The notes under the pieces were generated by a model, which did no database searches, had not been told where the DNA came from, and worked only from the letters and a program-made list of their open reading frames with translations. Both the position numbers and the translations under genes were made by a program. Below are positions 1 to 16,960 of a stretch of 64,000 nt of DNA, piece after piece. The stretch comes from Micropterix aruncella. Taxonomy: Eukaryota > Arthropoda > Insecta > Lepidoptera > Micropterigidae. The DNA is taken from the NCBI GenBank assembly GCA_944548615.1, contig OX155964.1, positions 18,766,653 through 18,830,652 on the forward strand, read 5' to 3'. Every line of letters starts with the position of its first letter. Within the stretch, counting starts at the first letter, position 1.

Positions 1-190
1 GATAGTAAACTCCAATGGTCAACTCATTTAGATGAATTGAGCGGAAAATTTAGTAGTGCCACGTTTGCCATTAAGAAAATTTAAATGCCATGCGCCTTTG
101 AAGCCGCAAAGTCTGTATACTATGCTTATTTCCATTCATTAATAACGTATGGCCTTATGTTCTGGGGAATGGCGGAAAATTCAGTTAGTC
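1..190 (+). mobile_element. Non-LTR retrotransposon RT fragment
   Basis: The + strand reads as the C-terminal part of a non-LTR reverse transcriptase. Around 110-180 it gives a block of the type YYAYFHSLITYGLMFWG, the conserved region just after the RT domain in jockey/CR1-like elements. An in-frame stop near 81-83 and loss of similarity after about 190 show it is dead. The fragment is cut by the window edge. A second, separate fragment of the same kind lies at 38115-38390. The exact clade cannot be settled by eye. Confidence 0.65.
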
Positions 191-586
191 ATACCTACTT
201 AGGTATTTTAGCACCTCAAATAGTTTTTTAAAGGGCCATATATTTTTATTGTAAATTTATTTATTAATTGTTTTTTTCCGTTTAATAAAATAGTCAATCT
301 GTATAAAAAATAAATATACCACATAAGGTATAACAAATTATCTTGTATAAAGAATTTGACTATGCCAAGAGTAGGGATGCCTACCAACTGGTTTATTTTA
401 TAAAATAAAAAAATAAACAATACGTACTGCAGAAGTAGGTTCTTGTCATTTGGTAACCAAATCCCATTTAAAGATCTTTAATTTGGATGTATTTTTATCA
501 TTTTTTACGGATATGAAATGTAGTGATAATTATTTTAGTGCCAAAATTTCACATTGTGATTTATATTATACCATTTTTTGTATTAG

Positions 587-3500
587 ATGCGGAGAGATGT
601 GCAGCGGAAGCGATAGAGTGTTTTAAATCCTGCATACAACTGAGGTCCGATCGTCCATTTACGGAAATAAATAAAGACAGCGATGCTAGCAGCTACGGCG
701 ATATACACATAACAGCTTTTGCTAAATATGAACTAGGAGTAATGCTGTTAAATTGTCCAACAGTAAGTTAATTGATTTATTTATCATTAAGAAATACATC
801 CTCTAAAATACATACATCCATCCATCGTCTTTGGATGTCAAGTCCAAACTGCTATACTTATTATTGGAACAATTTATAATATACATGCATTATTACAATA
901 ATATATGGAAGGAGTAAAAAAAATTGGTTGTGTCACCCTAAAACTATCCCGGCAAGTAGACAAGCGCCCCCCTTCCTGCGCGCCAACCCAACCTCTTCTT
1001 GTGCGCCAATTCGTAGTATATTTCTAGTATTTTCCGATGGTACTTTTCCAAAAATGATAAAGTATTTTCTTAACCCGACAAATGAAAGGCGTCCTTTTGG
1101 GGATGCAAGTTTTAATACACTGGAATGACAGGCGTCCACTTGGTCCAGTGATGACGACACGATGGAGGCCGTTTGCGAAAAGGCAATTATTATCTTAATT
1201 GATTTACGAGATATAGTTATAATGTTTTATATGTCAAATTTCAATGCGATCATTTTACAGTTCTTCTTGTTATGATCCGTATAGTGGTTTACAAGTTATA
1301 GTCGTTTTTATCAAGGTCGTCGATTTTGCGCGCGAAAAGGTCGCGCGCGAATGGGACAGCTGAATTTTTACTCCGCGAGGAGAGGGGTTAAATATGGCAT
1401 ACTTGAAATATTATTTGTGTTGCTTTTATACGAGATATTCCAACCAATTTCACAACGTGATTTCGGTTCACCGAGGCATCTGTGTTCCGAATTTCAAGTC
1501 TTTAAGTCCAATATTTCGAGATTGAAGTATGACTAGCGCGTCCTCTGGTGGACCGAATTCAACCACAACCTTTTCAACTCTTGTCATGACTAAATGATGC
1601 CTGCATGCCAAATTTTAGCTCAATCGGGTGAAGCATTTGGGTGCTATCCTGGAGGAATACACACAGACAGACTTCATTCTGGAAATGGCCCTAATCATCT
1701 CAAGGGGGGTCAAAATGTAAATATCCATCTGCATCTCGAAAGAAAAGAAAAGAAAATTCACAACCTCCTTGTTGGTTGGTAGGCCGACACATATTACACA
1801 GAAATGGTTAAGGCTGGAATGAAATAACTCAGTTGCCTTTTCAGCTGTCAAAGAGATACATGACATATGTCTATTTCAAGGGACAAAGAATTGACAAGTT
1901 TTATCATCCTACCCACCGGCCTGTCGACTACCATCTTTGTCCGATGAACTGGCATACTTAACAAAAGATACGACATCTTACCTGTACAATTTACCTGCTT
2001 AATATTTCGGGTAGATGAACATCACCCAATTTTAATAATCTGAAGCTTGAAAATATTAATAGTGCACTTGCAAATATAAATAATGTGTAATAAAATCTCT
2101 ATTATTATTACTAAATTTATTGTCAAGCAGTATTTTCTGCGGGATTGAAATATATTCACTTTTTATTACATTGAAAAGTGAAAACCACTTCATCTAAGAG
2201 TCTACTCTAGTATTTTAGATAGGTTGAGTCAGTGGCGTAACTAAAAAAAATGGGTCCCAGTTCAAAGTTTAACAAAATGCCCCTTCCGCTACATATTCAC
2301 ATTCACTATGGCATATAAGATGTACTTACTAAGATGTACTTACGTAAGATAGCTACATTACATATGTATATTGTAACTACATTATAAATCGGCGTTTTTA
2401 TTTGGGGTTCAAAAAGTTCCCAAGAACTTCAGCGGGACTTGCGGGACATAGGAATATTGTTGCGGGAGAATGTCCGAAAAATTTGTTCCTATATTAACAC
2501 GTCCATTGCTTTATACGGTCAAAAAAGCACATGCCTGACTTTTAGCAGATGCAGCAGTCAAAATTGCGCTCTTTCACGGGGGGCGACTATGTTCACATTT
2601 CTTTGGGTATTACAGAGGCGAATGTATAATGTTGCTTCCCTTACTTAATTACCTTATTACCCTAATTAAAAACCTATTTTGTGAGGCCGAGTAGGTCTCA
2701 TACGCACTGGATGAAAGTCCATCAAAAATGGCATCGCAGCCAGCATGTTAATACGGCGCCTTACTATTAAAATTTAATTACTGAATTATACTTCTCCACC
2801 TTTGAATGTTAGTGAAAAACAAAAAAAATATTTACTTTATTTTGAGTAGAACTACCAAGTTTGAAACTGGTAAGACTAAAATATACATACTAAATATTAT
2901 TACAAATGTACTAATTTTTGCATATCTACATATTTAAATTATCTACTTAACCCCTTGAGTATGATACGACCAAATCTGGTTCTGAAACAATTATCCGTTG
3001 AGTATGATACGACCAGATCTGGTTCCGCGTTTTTTTCACTTCTTTGACGTTCTCATATTTATTCATAATTATCTAATTGTTTTACAAAATGATATTTCAA
3101 TATTCTATATTCGAAATTTCAATGCAATCATTGTGCAGTTGTTCTTTTTATGATTGGTGTAGTAGTTTCGTAGTTATAGTACTTTAAGGTCGATGTCGCC
3201 GAAAATCCTGCAAAAGAGACAGATGCATCCATGAAAATACCCATTTACTCCAAGGGTTAATGTATTATAAAAAAATGAGCACACATTTTTAAAGTAGTTT
3301 TCGTCAGTGGCGTGCCCAGGGTTGGTAAATGAAGCAAGCCCGTCATACCTTTTTGTGTTTTTTACGCTTTTTATAGTAAAAAAAAGTGGTGCCTCTTTAC
3401 TCTTCAATCTTCATTTTGAAATTTACTGCTTGTGTCGTAGATTCAATAAAGCACTCTGAAGGCATGCTACTGCTAGACAGAATTTAACATATACTCGTAC

Positions 3501-4046
3501 TTACCAGCAGCCGCATACCTGCGGTGGCTTTAAGAAATGCCGTTTTATTTGCTTGAGCGAGTAAAATCAAGTTAAGACGGAACTCACCACAAGGCACAAT
3601 TTCCTCCATTGTTATCAGGCACTAAAAACCACAAATCAATTGAAATTATACAAAAAAAAATCTGCTCTGTCACTTGCATGGAACGTCGATCGTAGATTTT
3701 GGGCCCCCAAACTACCGTGGGCCCCGGTGTGCCGCACCGGCTGCACCGGCTTAGTTACGCCACTGAATTGAGTTGCCAGGGCTTTACATCATAGTTTCAG
3801 ATAATGACATCTTTTCTTCTCTCTGATGACATGAGCAAACTGATCGTCGTATTACGTGATATTTTCTTTTCTCCGCAGACCAGAAACGAAGGCAAACACA
3901 TGCTGACAAACATAAGCAGTGAATACAAGGATTACGACTTTGAAAACCGTCTGCACATACGCATAACGGCTACATTGAAAAGTGTCGAAAAATATGAAGC
4001 TAAAATGAAGAAGGAAGGTCCAGGCTCGCTTACCCCGTCCAGCTAA
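587..4046 (+). CDS. TTC39-like tetratricopeptide protein, two C-terminal exons
   Basis: Two exons are supported. Exon A (587-762) follows the acceptor tttttgtattag and ends at CCAACA|gtaagt; it reads AERCAAEAIECFKSC and later FAKYELGVMLLNCPT. Exon B (3879-4046) follows ttctccgcag, joins in phase and ends with TAA; it reads DYDFENRLHIRITATLKS before a lysine-rich tail. The YELGVMLL and YDFENRLHxRI blocks are typical of the C-terminus of TTC39 family proteins, which carry TPR helices and are thought to be scaffolds. Upstream exons are not seen, so the gene probably starts left of the window. The 3.1-kb intron contains a hAT element ending about 110 bp before exon B. Family assignment is from remembered motifs; paralogue (A/B/C) is undecided. 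Confidence 0.62.
1211..1335 (+). repeat. Degenerate relative of the TTAA MITE family
   Basis: About 90 bases (1240-1325) align by eye, with many substitutions, to the middle of the MITE at 2947-3260: both contain a caatgc(g/a)atcatt block followed by a ttcttnttatgat block and a gttatagt block. The terminal TTAA motifs are not clear here, so this is an old or truncated member. Confidence 0.4.
1470..1690 (+). repeat. Dispersed repeat family, copy 1
   Basis: A roughly 200-bp stretch recurs at 43025-43235 in the same orientation. Shared blocks include 'aatatttcgagattgaagta', 'tgactag(c/a)gcg(t/c)cctctgg', 'aaatgatgcctg' and 'agctcaatcgg', and both copies run into a CAGACAGA-type stretch. No coding capacity or terminal structure is seen; class unknown. 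Confidence 0.6.
2230..3765. mobile_element. hAT-type non-autonomous element
   Basis: The element begins CAGTGGCGTAACTAA at 2230 and ends with the inverse, TTAGTTACGCCACTG, at 3765, the usual form of hAT termini. The flanking 8-mers are GGTTGAGT and AATTGAGT, a 6/8 match consistent with an aged 8-bp target duplication. No transposase is visible. A second internal hAT-like end, CAGTGGCGTGCCCAGGG, starts at about 3306, and a TTAA MITE is nested at 2947-3260, so the segment is composite. It lies in the intron before the last TTC39-like exon. Confidence 0.72.
2947..3260. mobile_element. TTAA-flanked MITE (piggyBac-type), copy 1
   Basis: A 314-bp noncoding repeat bounded by TTAA on both sides, with ends TTAACCCCTTGAG and CAAGGGTTAA. 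It matches 13294-13606 and 14186-14498 (both inverted relative to this copy) over its full length, including the internal gatacgaccagatctggt block near one end. TTAA duplications with CCC/GGG termini are the hallmark of piggyBac-mobilised elements; no transposase is present. Confidence 0.8.
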
Positions 4047-6040
4047 ATACTCCTAACTAATGTATTATTCTAACAGTATTTGCTTTATTTCTAACTGTGA
4101 TACTTTTTTTTTTAATTATGATTTGTGCCATTTGTTTTAACTTTATTACGTTAGATTCAAGCTATTCTCGTTAACTGTTTATAAGAGTTTGTTAAACCGG
4201 AAAGTGGCAATATTTTTTTATGAATTTTATATGGATTGCTGGGCACCAAACCATATTTTTCGTTAACGGTATAAATTCAGCATTGATTTCCTGCCATATA
4301 TGCTATAAAAAAAGTTCCATTGGGCTATCTATTTTATTTGATGCACATATTGTGTAGTGTTTGTAGGCTAGGAGGTTTCCATAATGCTTATCTTCTGATC
4401 AATATATGTATACTTCCGCCTTGATATTAAGGTGTCAATTTGCCTAGCCTCTGGGTCATACATATGTGAAGCTATGGTCTGGAGAACACTGCGCACGACT
4501 GCACTGCATGGCGTCATCCGCAAGGACGTATCCAGGGGGGGGAGGGGACGCGTCCCGCCCCGAATTTTTTTGAGCAACAAATAAAGTTGAGAAAAATTGA
4601 GAATCAGGGAGAATCCGCAACTTATGTACCTAGTGTCAAGCGCATGTATCCAGAGGGGGAGGGAGGGGGGGTAATTGGGATTTAACCTCCTGAAGCGTAT
4701 TTTTGTTTCACTATACAGGCAAATTCAAGTTTGGTGGATACCGCGCGCATTATTTTAGTGAATGTCCACACCCCCCCCCATCCCGAAACTGAAGTCTGAA
4801 TACGAGCCTGGTCAGTCGCACCATCTTGTTTGCTGTACGAGGAGGTGTAGAGCATAGCGCCTTGTTGCAAGCCATTGCGTCTAATATTTCAATGTATGCG
4901 ATGCGACATGGATTTCGAAAACGATTCATATTCAGGCCCGATTTCATAAATACCGTTACTAAAATCATTAGGTACTTATTTTACTAAATGTACTTTCTCG
5001 TTTGTTTTCTTTTTTTATTTTCCTCCTCTCCGAAATAATATTATGTATTATTGAGGCTCACTAATTGGGCAAGAGGTAGAAAGAAGGGGATAGTGGAAGA
5101 AATGTGGACCGGAGAGAATAGAAATGGGATCTATGTGAAAATTGAAAAAAGAAAAGAAATTAGCATGAATCTCAGCAACAGTGAGATACTGAAATTCTGA
5201 CAATATTTGTAAAGTATATAGCGGATTCCTGCAAATACTTGTAGGAATCTGACGTGCTATCGTACAACATTCTTTCCAGACCGTACCCAAACAGGTAATC
5301 TCCATTATTTTAAATAGCTATTAGCTTAGATAAGCATTTCATAAAAGTCCCCTCTACACACAAAAAACTGGTGAGCTTTTAAATAAATAATGATATTAAA
5401 AATAGCTTTACAGTCTCCTCTAAATATATTATAAAAATATATTTTTTATAATATTTTGTAATCCGTGCCTAAACCGTAGTATGTATTATGGAATATTAAC
5501 ATGTACTAGTTGAAATAATTATTAATCTATTTTTTAAGTGTTTTCGGTGGTTATATAAGTTACACAACGGCCCATTGTATTTCTTCTGATCTAAAATCGG
5601 AATTAGTGCATACGGGCTAGAAAGGCCAATATGTTAGAGCGGAGTATGAAATGAATGATTGTTACTTTTCCAGCATAAAACTACCAATCGAACATAAAGC
5701 GGCATAATATAAGACCAGACAAAATGTTCTCAAACTAATTAAGATGGTACGGGAAAATATATGATCGTTCATTTTACATCTCGCTTTAACGCACTGCTCT
5801 GTCTCGTTCACATAAACTATTTCCAATAGTGTTCACGAAGGAATGCAATCGAGCCAAATATTATAATTAATGGTTGTGTAACTACAAGTTATCTGCGTGC
5901 GAGGTGTTTCAAGCGTACATGCTTAAATTTGCATAGATGTGTGCGTGTTCTTATTCGATGTTATTGTCAAAATAAATCAAAAGCCTTTTAGTAGTCGTCC
6001 AACAAAATCCATGTACGATGACATATTGTAAACTAAATTG
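4047..6040. other. Intergenic, with hAT-like end fragments
   Basis: Between the TTC39-like stop and the poly(A) signal of the SUN gene no coding segment is supported. Around 4520-4830 there are three G/C-run blocks: GTATCCAGGGGGGGG near 4528, GTATCCAGAGGGGGAG near 4646, and an inverted C-run near 4768. They look like ends of degraded hAT elements. The rest (4830-6040) is AT-rich with no structure I can name. Confidence 0.45.
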
Positions 6041-6045
6041 AATCA

Positions 6046-6051
6046 TTTATT
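6046..6051 (-). promoter_or_regulatory. Poly(A) signal AATAAA for the SUN-domain gene
   Basis: TTTATT on + reads AATAAA on -, about 145 bp downstream of the SUN-domain stop codon. It is the first canonical hexamer seen downstream, so it is a reasonable 3' end, but this is position-based only. Confidence 0.4.
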
Positions 6052-6193
6052 AGCAATGAAAAATCATATTCAAAAGTAGCGCTCTTGTTCACACACAAAT
6101 AGAAATTACATCCAATTATTTAAATATAGTTATAACGACAATAACAAATAAATATTTACACAACTATTTCACCATCTGTTTGATTTAAATAAA

Positions 6194-11917
<5,724 letters not shown>

Positions 11918-13186
11918 AATTTTCAAATGTCGGAATATTTGACATTTGCTTCAAATTCTATTTTCGAATAGTGGAATTAGTAGGTCACCTGCCAGTGTAG
12001 TTTGCTGCCGTGCAAAATGGGCATGTTGACTGAAATTTCCTCCAGCTAGATCTTCTAGATTCCTAGCTAGGCGCAGTGGCATGTTGATCCCTAGCAATAC
12101 CATTCGACACAACCATAGACTAGAGAGTATTAATTCCTTAACTGGGTTATGCGGAACCTAGGGATTCTGTGAGATTTCCATAAGGGTCATGCGAATTTCG
12201 CTTCAACATTTCGTCTCGAAAATCATTTTTTTTATTTTTTAGGATTTTCCTAAAAAATAACACTGCAAGACACTTCATGCTAGCCGTGTGTTACAGGGTC
12301 AGACTGGTGCTAGCGTGCTAGCTAGCGCGATATGCATTCATCATTTAGCGAGCACATAGAAGAATTCTGTCTCTGAACAATAAAATTATATTAAACCTAA
12401 TCAGCAATAGCATACTCCCAGTGGCTTTGAAAAAACCAGATGATGTCCGCGTGCCGACACGCGTACCAACCTATAGATACTGACCTGAAGCTAATGGCAA
12501 AGTGAAATGGCATAAATGCTTAGCATAATGTTTCATACTTAAGAGCCTAAACGTAGTGACTGATCTCTATATGTTTAGGTTGGATTTCTCATACGAATTT
12601 CCCTAAGTCAGAAGCCCAATGAAAGCAATCGAGAGGGAAGGAGACGAGTAATCGAAAGTGGTGATAGAGCGCTCTTGCTTGCTTCTCGCTGTGACGTGAT
12701 ATACGCTGCGTGAATGAGAGAGAAGGCTTGCGACTCGAGCCTACAAGAGGAGGCGAGATAAGCGGAGGTTCTGTCTGCTCGCTTGCATTGCTAAACTTGA
12801 TCAATAGTGCCGTATACGCCTAGGTGCGTTTTGAATAATGGTGCAAATTTAAAACTTTGAAGGGCTTTTAGGATTCGGTGCTTTTATTAAATTTGATACA
12901 TTGGCTCTTCTTAAATATGGCTAATTACACGAAAGCCAATTATTTATTAAAAATATGTTTTTTTCAGTAAAGATCCATAAAAGATAGTATATTATAATGT
13001 ACAGTCACTGGGCTCACCATGTTGGACAGCTGACCTTAGCATATCACCAGAGCCAGAGCCAGTCAACAGAGCGGCAATGAAATCATGAGACGCATTGAGT
13101 TTAAGCAACGTATCCCAGTATTTCCCCTTCAAATACTACTGACAAGCCCGAGCATTCTTAGGAATATATAGTTTGTACTCACACAG
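11918..13186. other. Upstream region of the SUN gene, no gene recognised
   Basis: This is the 5' flank of the SUN gene and should hold its promoter, but no TATA box or initiator could be assigned. A short self-complementary gctagc/tagc cluster sits near 12300. A less AT-rich stretch (12600-12790) with GAGA-like runs has only short open frames that are probably chance. Confidence 0.4.
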
Positions 13187-13293
13187 CATATTGCACCTCC
13201 GATCAAATACAGTAATACCTTGAAAAATTATAATTATGGTTTTTCTGTATAAAAATTATCGTCATTTCTCATTTTACACTTCCAAAGAGAGTC

Positions 13294-13606
13294 TTAACCC
13301 TTGGAGTAAATGGGTATTTTCATGGATGCATCTGTCTCTTTTGCAGGATTTTCGGCGACATCGACTTAAAGTACTATAACTACGAAACTACTACACCAAT
13401 CATAAAAAGAACAACTGCACAATGATTGCATTGAAATTTTGAATATAGAATATTGAAATATCATTTTGTAAAACAATTAGATAATTATGAATAAATATGA
13501 GAACGTCAAAGAAGTGAAAAAAACGCGCGACCAGATTTGTTCTACTCGTACTCAACGGATAATTGTTTCGCGACCAGATTTGGTTGACTCATACTCAACG
13601 GGTTAA
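13294..13606. mobile_element. TTAA-flanked MITE, copy 2
   Basis: Bounded by TTAA at 13294-13297 and 13603-13606, 313 bp, inverted relative to the copy at 2947 and very similar to the copy at 14186. Near the right end the shared block has drifted from gatctggtcgtatcatactc to a form with gttgactcatactc. Nested in a fold-back element. Confidence 0.8.
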
Positions 13607-13608
13607 CT

Positions 13609-13647
13609 GTTACTTCACTAGTGCCATTGAAGAACTAGTGAAGTAAC
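13609..13647. repeat. 14-bp perfect hairpin
   Basis: gttacttcactagt (13609-13622) and actagtgaagtaac (13634-13647) are exact inverse copies with an 11-nt loop, immediately next to the TTAA MITE. It may be part of the surrounding fold-back element. Confidence 0.75.
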
Positions 13648-14069
13648 ACTTATAACTCTTTTTGGGACTGTAACATGAGAAATGGCAATAATTTTGATAA
13701 AGAAACACCATAACTGGAATTTTTCTAGTTATAACTCTATTTGATCGGAGGTGTGATATGTACTTTATCGTTTTGGGTATTCTGCAATGGTTTTCTTTTT
13801 TACAAAATTATTAAAAATACAAAGCCTGGTTGTGTTAGGTGCCCTAGGGAATATCAAGTAATTAGCCAAACTTAATAGGATATAACTCAAAAACGACTCA
13901 TAATTGAGATCAGTTGTTCTAGTAATAAATGTCATAAAGAGATCTTTCCATTGTTATATGACTTACAACTATTGCAAATGCCCACTCTTTTATGCAATAT
14001 TTGATAAGAATAATTACTGGTGCATATTTATATAATTTATTAATTAAGCTGTAAAATAATTATAATATA

Positions 14070-14117
14070 GTGTCGGGAAATATGATTCAGATGGTGTCGG
14101 GAAATATGATTCAGATC
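14070..14117. repeat. 24-bp tandem duplication
   Basis: gtgtcgggaaatatgattca plus four further bases occurs twice head to tail with period 24; the copies differ only at the last base. It is noncoding. Confidence 0.85.
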
Positions 14118-14185
14118 ATATACAAATTTGGATCTGGTGGGTATTGTTAATGAACTTTAGGATCTGACTGCTTTTTGTTACTGAC

Positions 14186-14498
14186 TTAACCCTTGGATTA
14201 AATGGGTATTTTCATGGATGCATCTGTGTCTTTTGCAGGATTTTTGGCGACATCGACTTAAAGTACTATAACTACGAAACTACTACACCAATCATAAAAA
14301 GAACAACTGCACAATGATTGCATTGAAATTTCGAATATAGAATATTGAAAAATCATTTTGTAAAACAATTAGATAATTATGAATAAATATGAGAACGTCA
14401 AAGAAGTGAAAAAAACGCGCGACCAGATCTGGTCGTATCATACTCAACGGATAATTGTTTCACAACCAGATTTGGTCGTATCATACTCAACGGGTTAA
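14186..14498. mobile_element. TTAA-flanked MITE, copy 3
   Basis: Bounded by TTAA at 14186-14189 and 14495-14498, 313 bp, same orientation as copy 2 with only scattered differences. It keeps the gatctggtcgtatcatactc block near its right end and so looks closer to the intact consensus. Confidence 0.82.
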
Positions 14499-14654
14499 GG
14501 CTGTGATGTCACCCAAACACAGGAGGCTAATAGATTTGTCATTAATCGCCATGACAGCTTTTCAATAATTTCTTTCCTGTGATTGGTCGGTGTGGATATC
14601 GCGGTTTTAAAAATCATTTATCATGGATGTAACTAAGTTTGAAATTAAATTCTG

Positions 14655-15200
14655 GTTTAAAATAAAATACAAACGGAGCTACCATGGAATTCACCGACCA
14701 AAGTCGGGCCCATCATATAGTATTATTACACTTCTGGGGGGTGTGCAGTGGATTCCGGACTAACGACCGGCTGTGGTAGGTTTAGGACAGCTGTCTTGCC
14801 ACATGTGAGCGTTCACCTTACCACCCATTCACTCCCCCTTCGAAGCCATAGAATTTGAGATGAGGAAATTGCGGTTTTAGATATTTTTTCTAAGGAGTTG
14901 ATTATTTTCCTGGAGAGACCAAGATCTTTAAAAAGGTGAAACAGAGATTTAGCTGGCAGGCCACGAGCGCCAACTTCCACCGCGTGAAGGTAAACAGTGA
15001 AGCCGTTCCTGGTGACGGCATTTGCGAGATCATGGTATCTATTTAATTTATACTCGTGGTCTTTTGGGATATTTGATTCCCATGGATCAGTTAATTCTAC
15101 GATAAGGGCCATCTTCCGAGATAGAGAGTAAAGAGTTATATCTGGACGCAGGGCTGTGCATCCGAGACTTTTAGGGAATTTATACTGCTTAGAGACCAAA
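14655..15200 (-). mobile_element. Retroelement remnant coding a PD-(D/E)XK-like domain, copy 2
   Basis: Read on -, codons from 15199 to 14813 give KQYKFPKSLGCTALRPDITL and later ALIVELTDPWESN and WLRRGSEWVVR, very close to copy 1 at 7343-7743. It is followed by the same 3' noncoding segment ending gatgggcccgactttggtc and a T-rich tail near 14655. The frame is open. Both copies begin near the same residue (VSKQYKF), which suggests a recurrent 5' truncation point or a short mobile unit. Confidence 0.6.
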
Positions 15201-16110
15201 TTATATTATTTTGGAAACTAGCGTAGTATGAAACTAAATGAAGTTGTTGGAACAGATAACTTCAATAAAACAAGACCATACAGTAAAAATGTTTTTTTTT
15301 TTAAACAAACTGGCAGAGAAGTCAGGGTTTTTTTTATAATTGCCTTGATGTCATGTATCTCATATTATATTCAATGAGTAATGCCTATTTGCACCTTATG
15401 GACATTCCTACATATTTTTAAATTTTTGTTGTAAAAAAATAATAAAGAGTACAAACAAACATATTTTTAATTTGTTGTTGTAAAAAACTGTCAGTTTTTT
15501 GTATAAGATTTGGCTTTTGCATCCTGATGAGACTTGAAAAACAAGTAATTTTAATATAAACGACTCCGATGGGGTAAAAAACCTTCATACCTATTTTTCT
15601 CATCGCTTGCACTATAGAAGGGCGCTCTTGCAAAGGGTTCAGCTAAACGTAACTCACTGAGGGTTCTTAAGCAACTTACTATTCTATATCTGAAAAAGTT
15701 TGGGAGCCGCTTATATAGAGGGCTAACTGGTCCCTACTAAGTGTGAGGGCTATCTGTCGGTGCACCGATTCTATAACAATCAACGCTAGCGCTATGTACA
15801 AAAAGTTTTGCACACACATCCCTACTAAAACTGCACTAAAATTTAGGGATAGGAAGAAGCCAACCTATTGACTAAAATAGGAATCCTACACTCCTACACT
15901 TCTGTGCAACTCATAGGTTGAAACAAAAAACGGGTCAATGTAAGTCGGATGGGACTGAGACCGACCTATGGTGACTTTGCCTTGAAGTCAATAGAGGTGC
16001 CATCTGTCGATAGAGGTGTTAAAGATCTACAAAGCCTAAGATCTAAAGATATGTAAGACCTTTTCTTTACAGTGGCTATCAGCTCTGGAACCCCTACAAA
16101 AAGGTCCAGC
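15201..16110. other. Intergenic, nothing recognised
   Basis: AT-rich DNA with only short open frames and no match between codon pattern and any known family. A non-LTR fragment begins at its right edge. Confidence 0.4.
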
Positions 16111-16119
16111 GAAGGACAA

Positions 16120-16560
16120 GCAACCAAAATGCCAGTGGGCGTGAGGAATAGGAATTATGAAGATCACTTAGAATTACTTGGACTGACTTTTCTCAAACAA
16201 AGATAAAGAGGAACCGGATTGAGAAACATAAAGTTCTCACAAATTATTACGATGTACCTGGACTAAATGATACTTGCAAATTCAACGTCAATACATTCCT
16301 CAAGGTCACAGCAAAAAACTTAACTGTGTAAAATTTAAATCTAATCCTTTTAAGAACGTTTTACAAAATAAAGTGGTGGGCATGCGAAATAAACTACCAT
16401 TTGAAGTGATTAGTGCAAACTCAATCAATTTCAAAATAGACTCGATTTGTACATAGAAACTTGTTTATACTGTTTATGACTAGCTTTACAAGATCTGATC
16501 TGGACGCATGCAAAGCTGCCCGTTCAAAATAATTAATAATAATAATAATAAAGAAATTCA
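16120..16560 (+). mobile_element. 3' end of a CR1/L2-like non-LTR element
   Basis: The + strand reads YEDHLELLGLTFL then, with drift, a block resembling the RRxRGDLIETYK motif and LTNYYDVPGLN, the end of CR1/L2-type reverse transcriptases. In-frame stops show decay. The unit ends in an AAT trinucleotide run near 16530-16550, a usual 3' tail for this group. It is 5' truncated. Confidence 0.6.
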
Positions 16561-16960
16561 AGATCCAAGTGAGATTGAGATTTTTTTTTTTGATTAAACA
16601 GAGGCACAAAATCTTCGTACATCTAATCTAATCTAAGGATACAGTAATAAATAAAAAGAAAAACAATCATACAATTTAAAAATATATTTAACGATAAAAA
16701 TAATAATACAAGTAAATAATAACAAAAATCACAATTTCATCTGACGCAGAGATACCTAAGCTAGTTAACAATACTATCTTACGGTTTAAATTCGGTATGA
16801 GTATACACCGTAGTGGCCGCCTGAAAACAGGTATTGCCAATATAATCACAGAAAATACTATAAAATCGATTCATTCGACCGCTTTTTAAAATTTCAATTT
16901 GCGCTATCGGGTCGGCTATATTAGGGTTAATCTCTAGAATGTATGAGTTCCTAAGTATTC

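Larger units (their letters stand above)
13187..13760. mobile_element. Fold-back element split by a TTAA MITE
   Basis: The left arm (13187-13290, containing cacctccgatcaaata) matches the right arm (13655-13760, containing tatttgatcggaggtg) in inverted orientation, with moderate divergence. A TTAA MITE (13294-13606) lies between them and must have inserted later. No coding capacity. Confidence 0.68.

Noticed and set aside
12589..12804. Open frame upstream of the SUN gene on -
   Set aside because: No splice context, no family resemblance, and GAGA-like composition explains the open frame.
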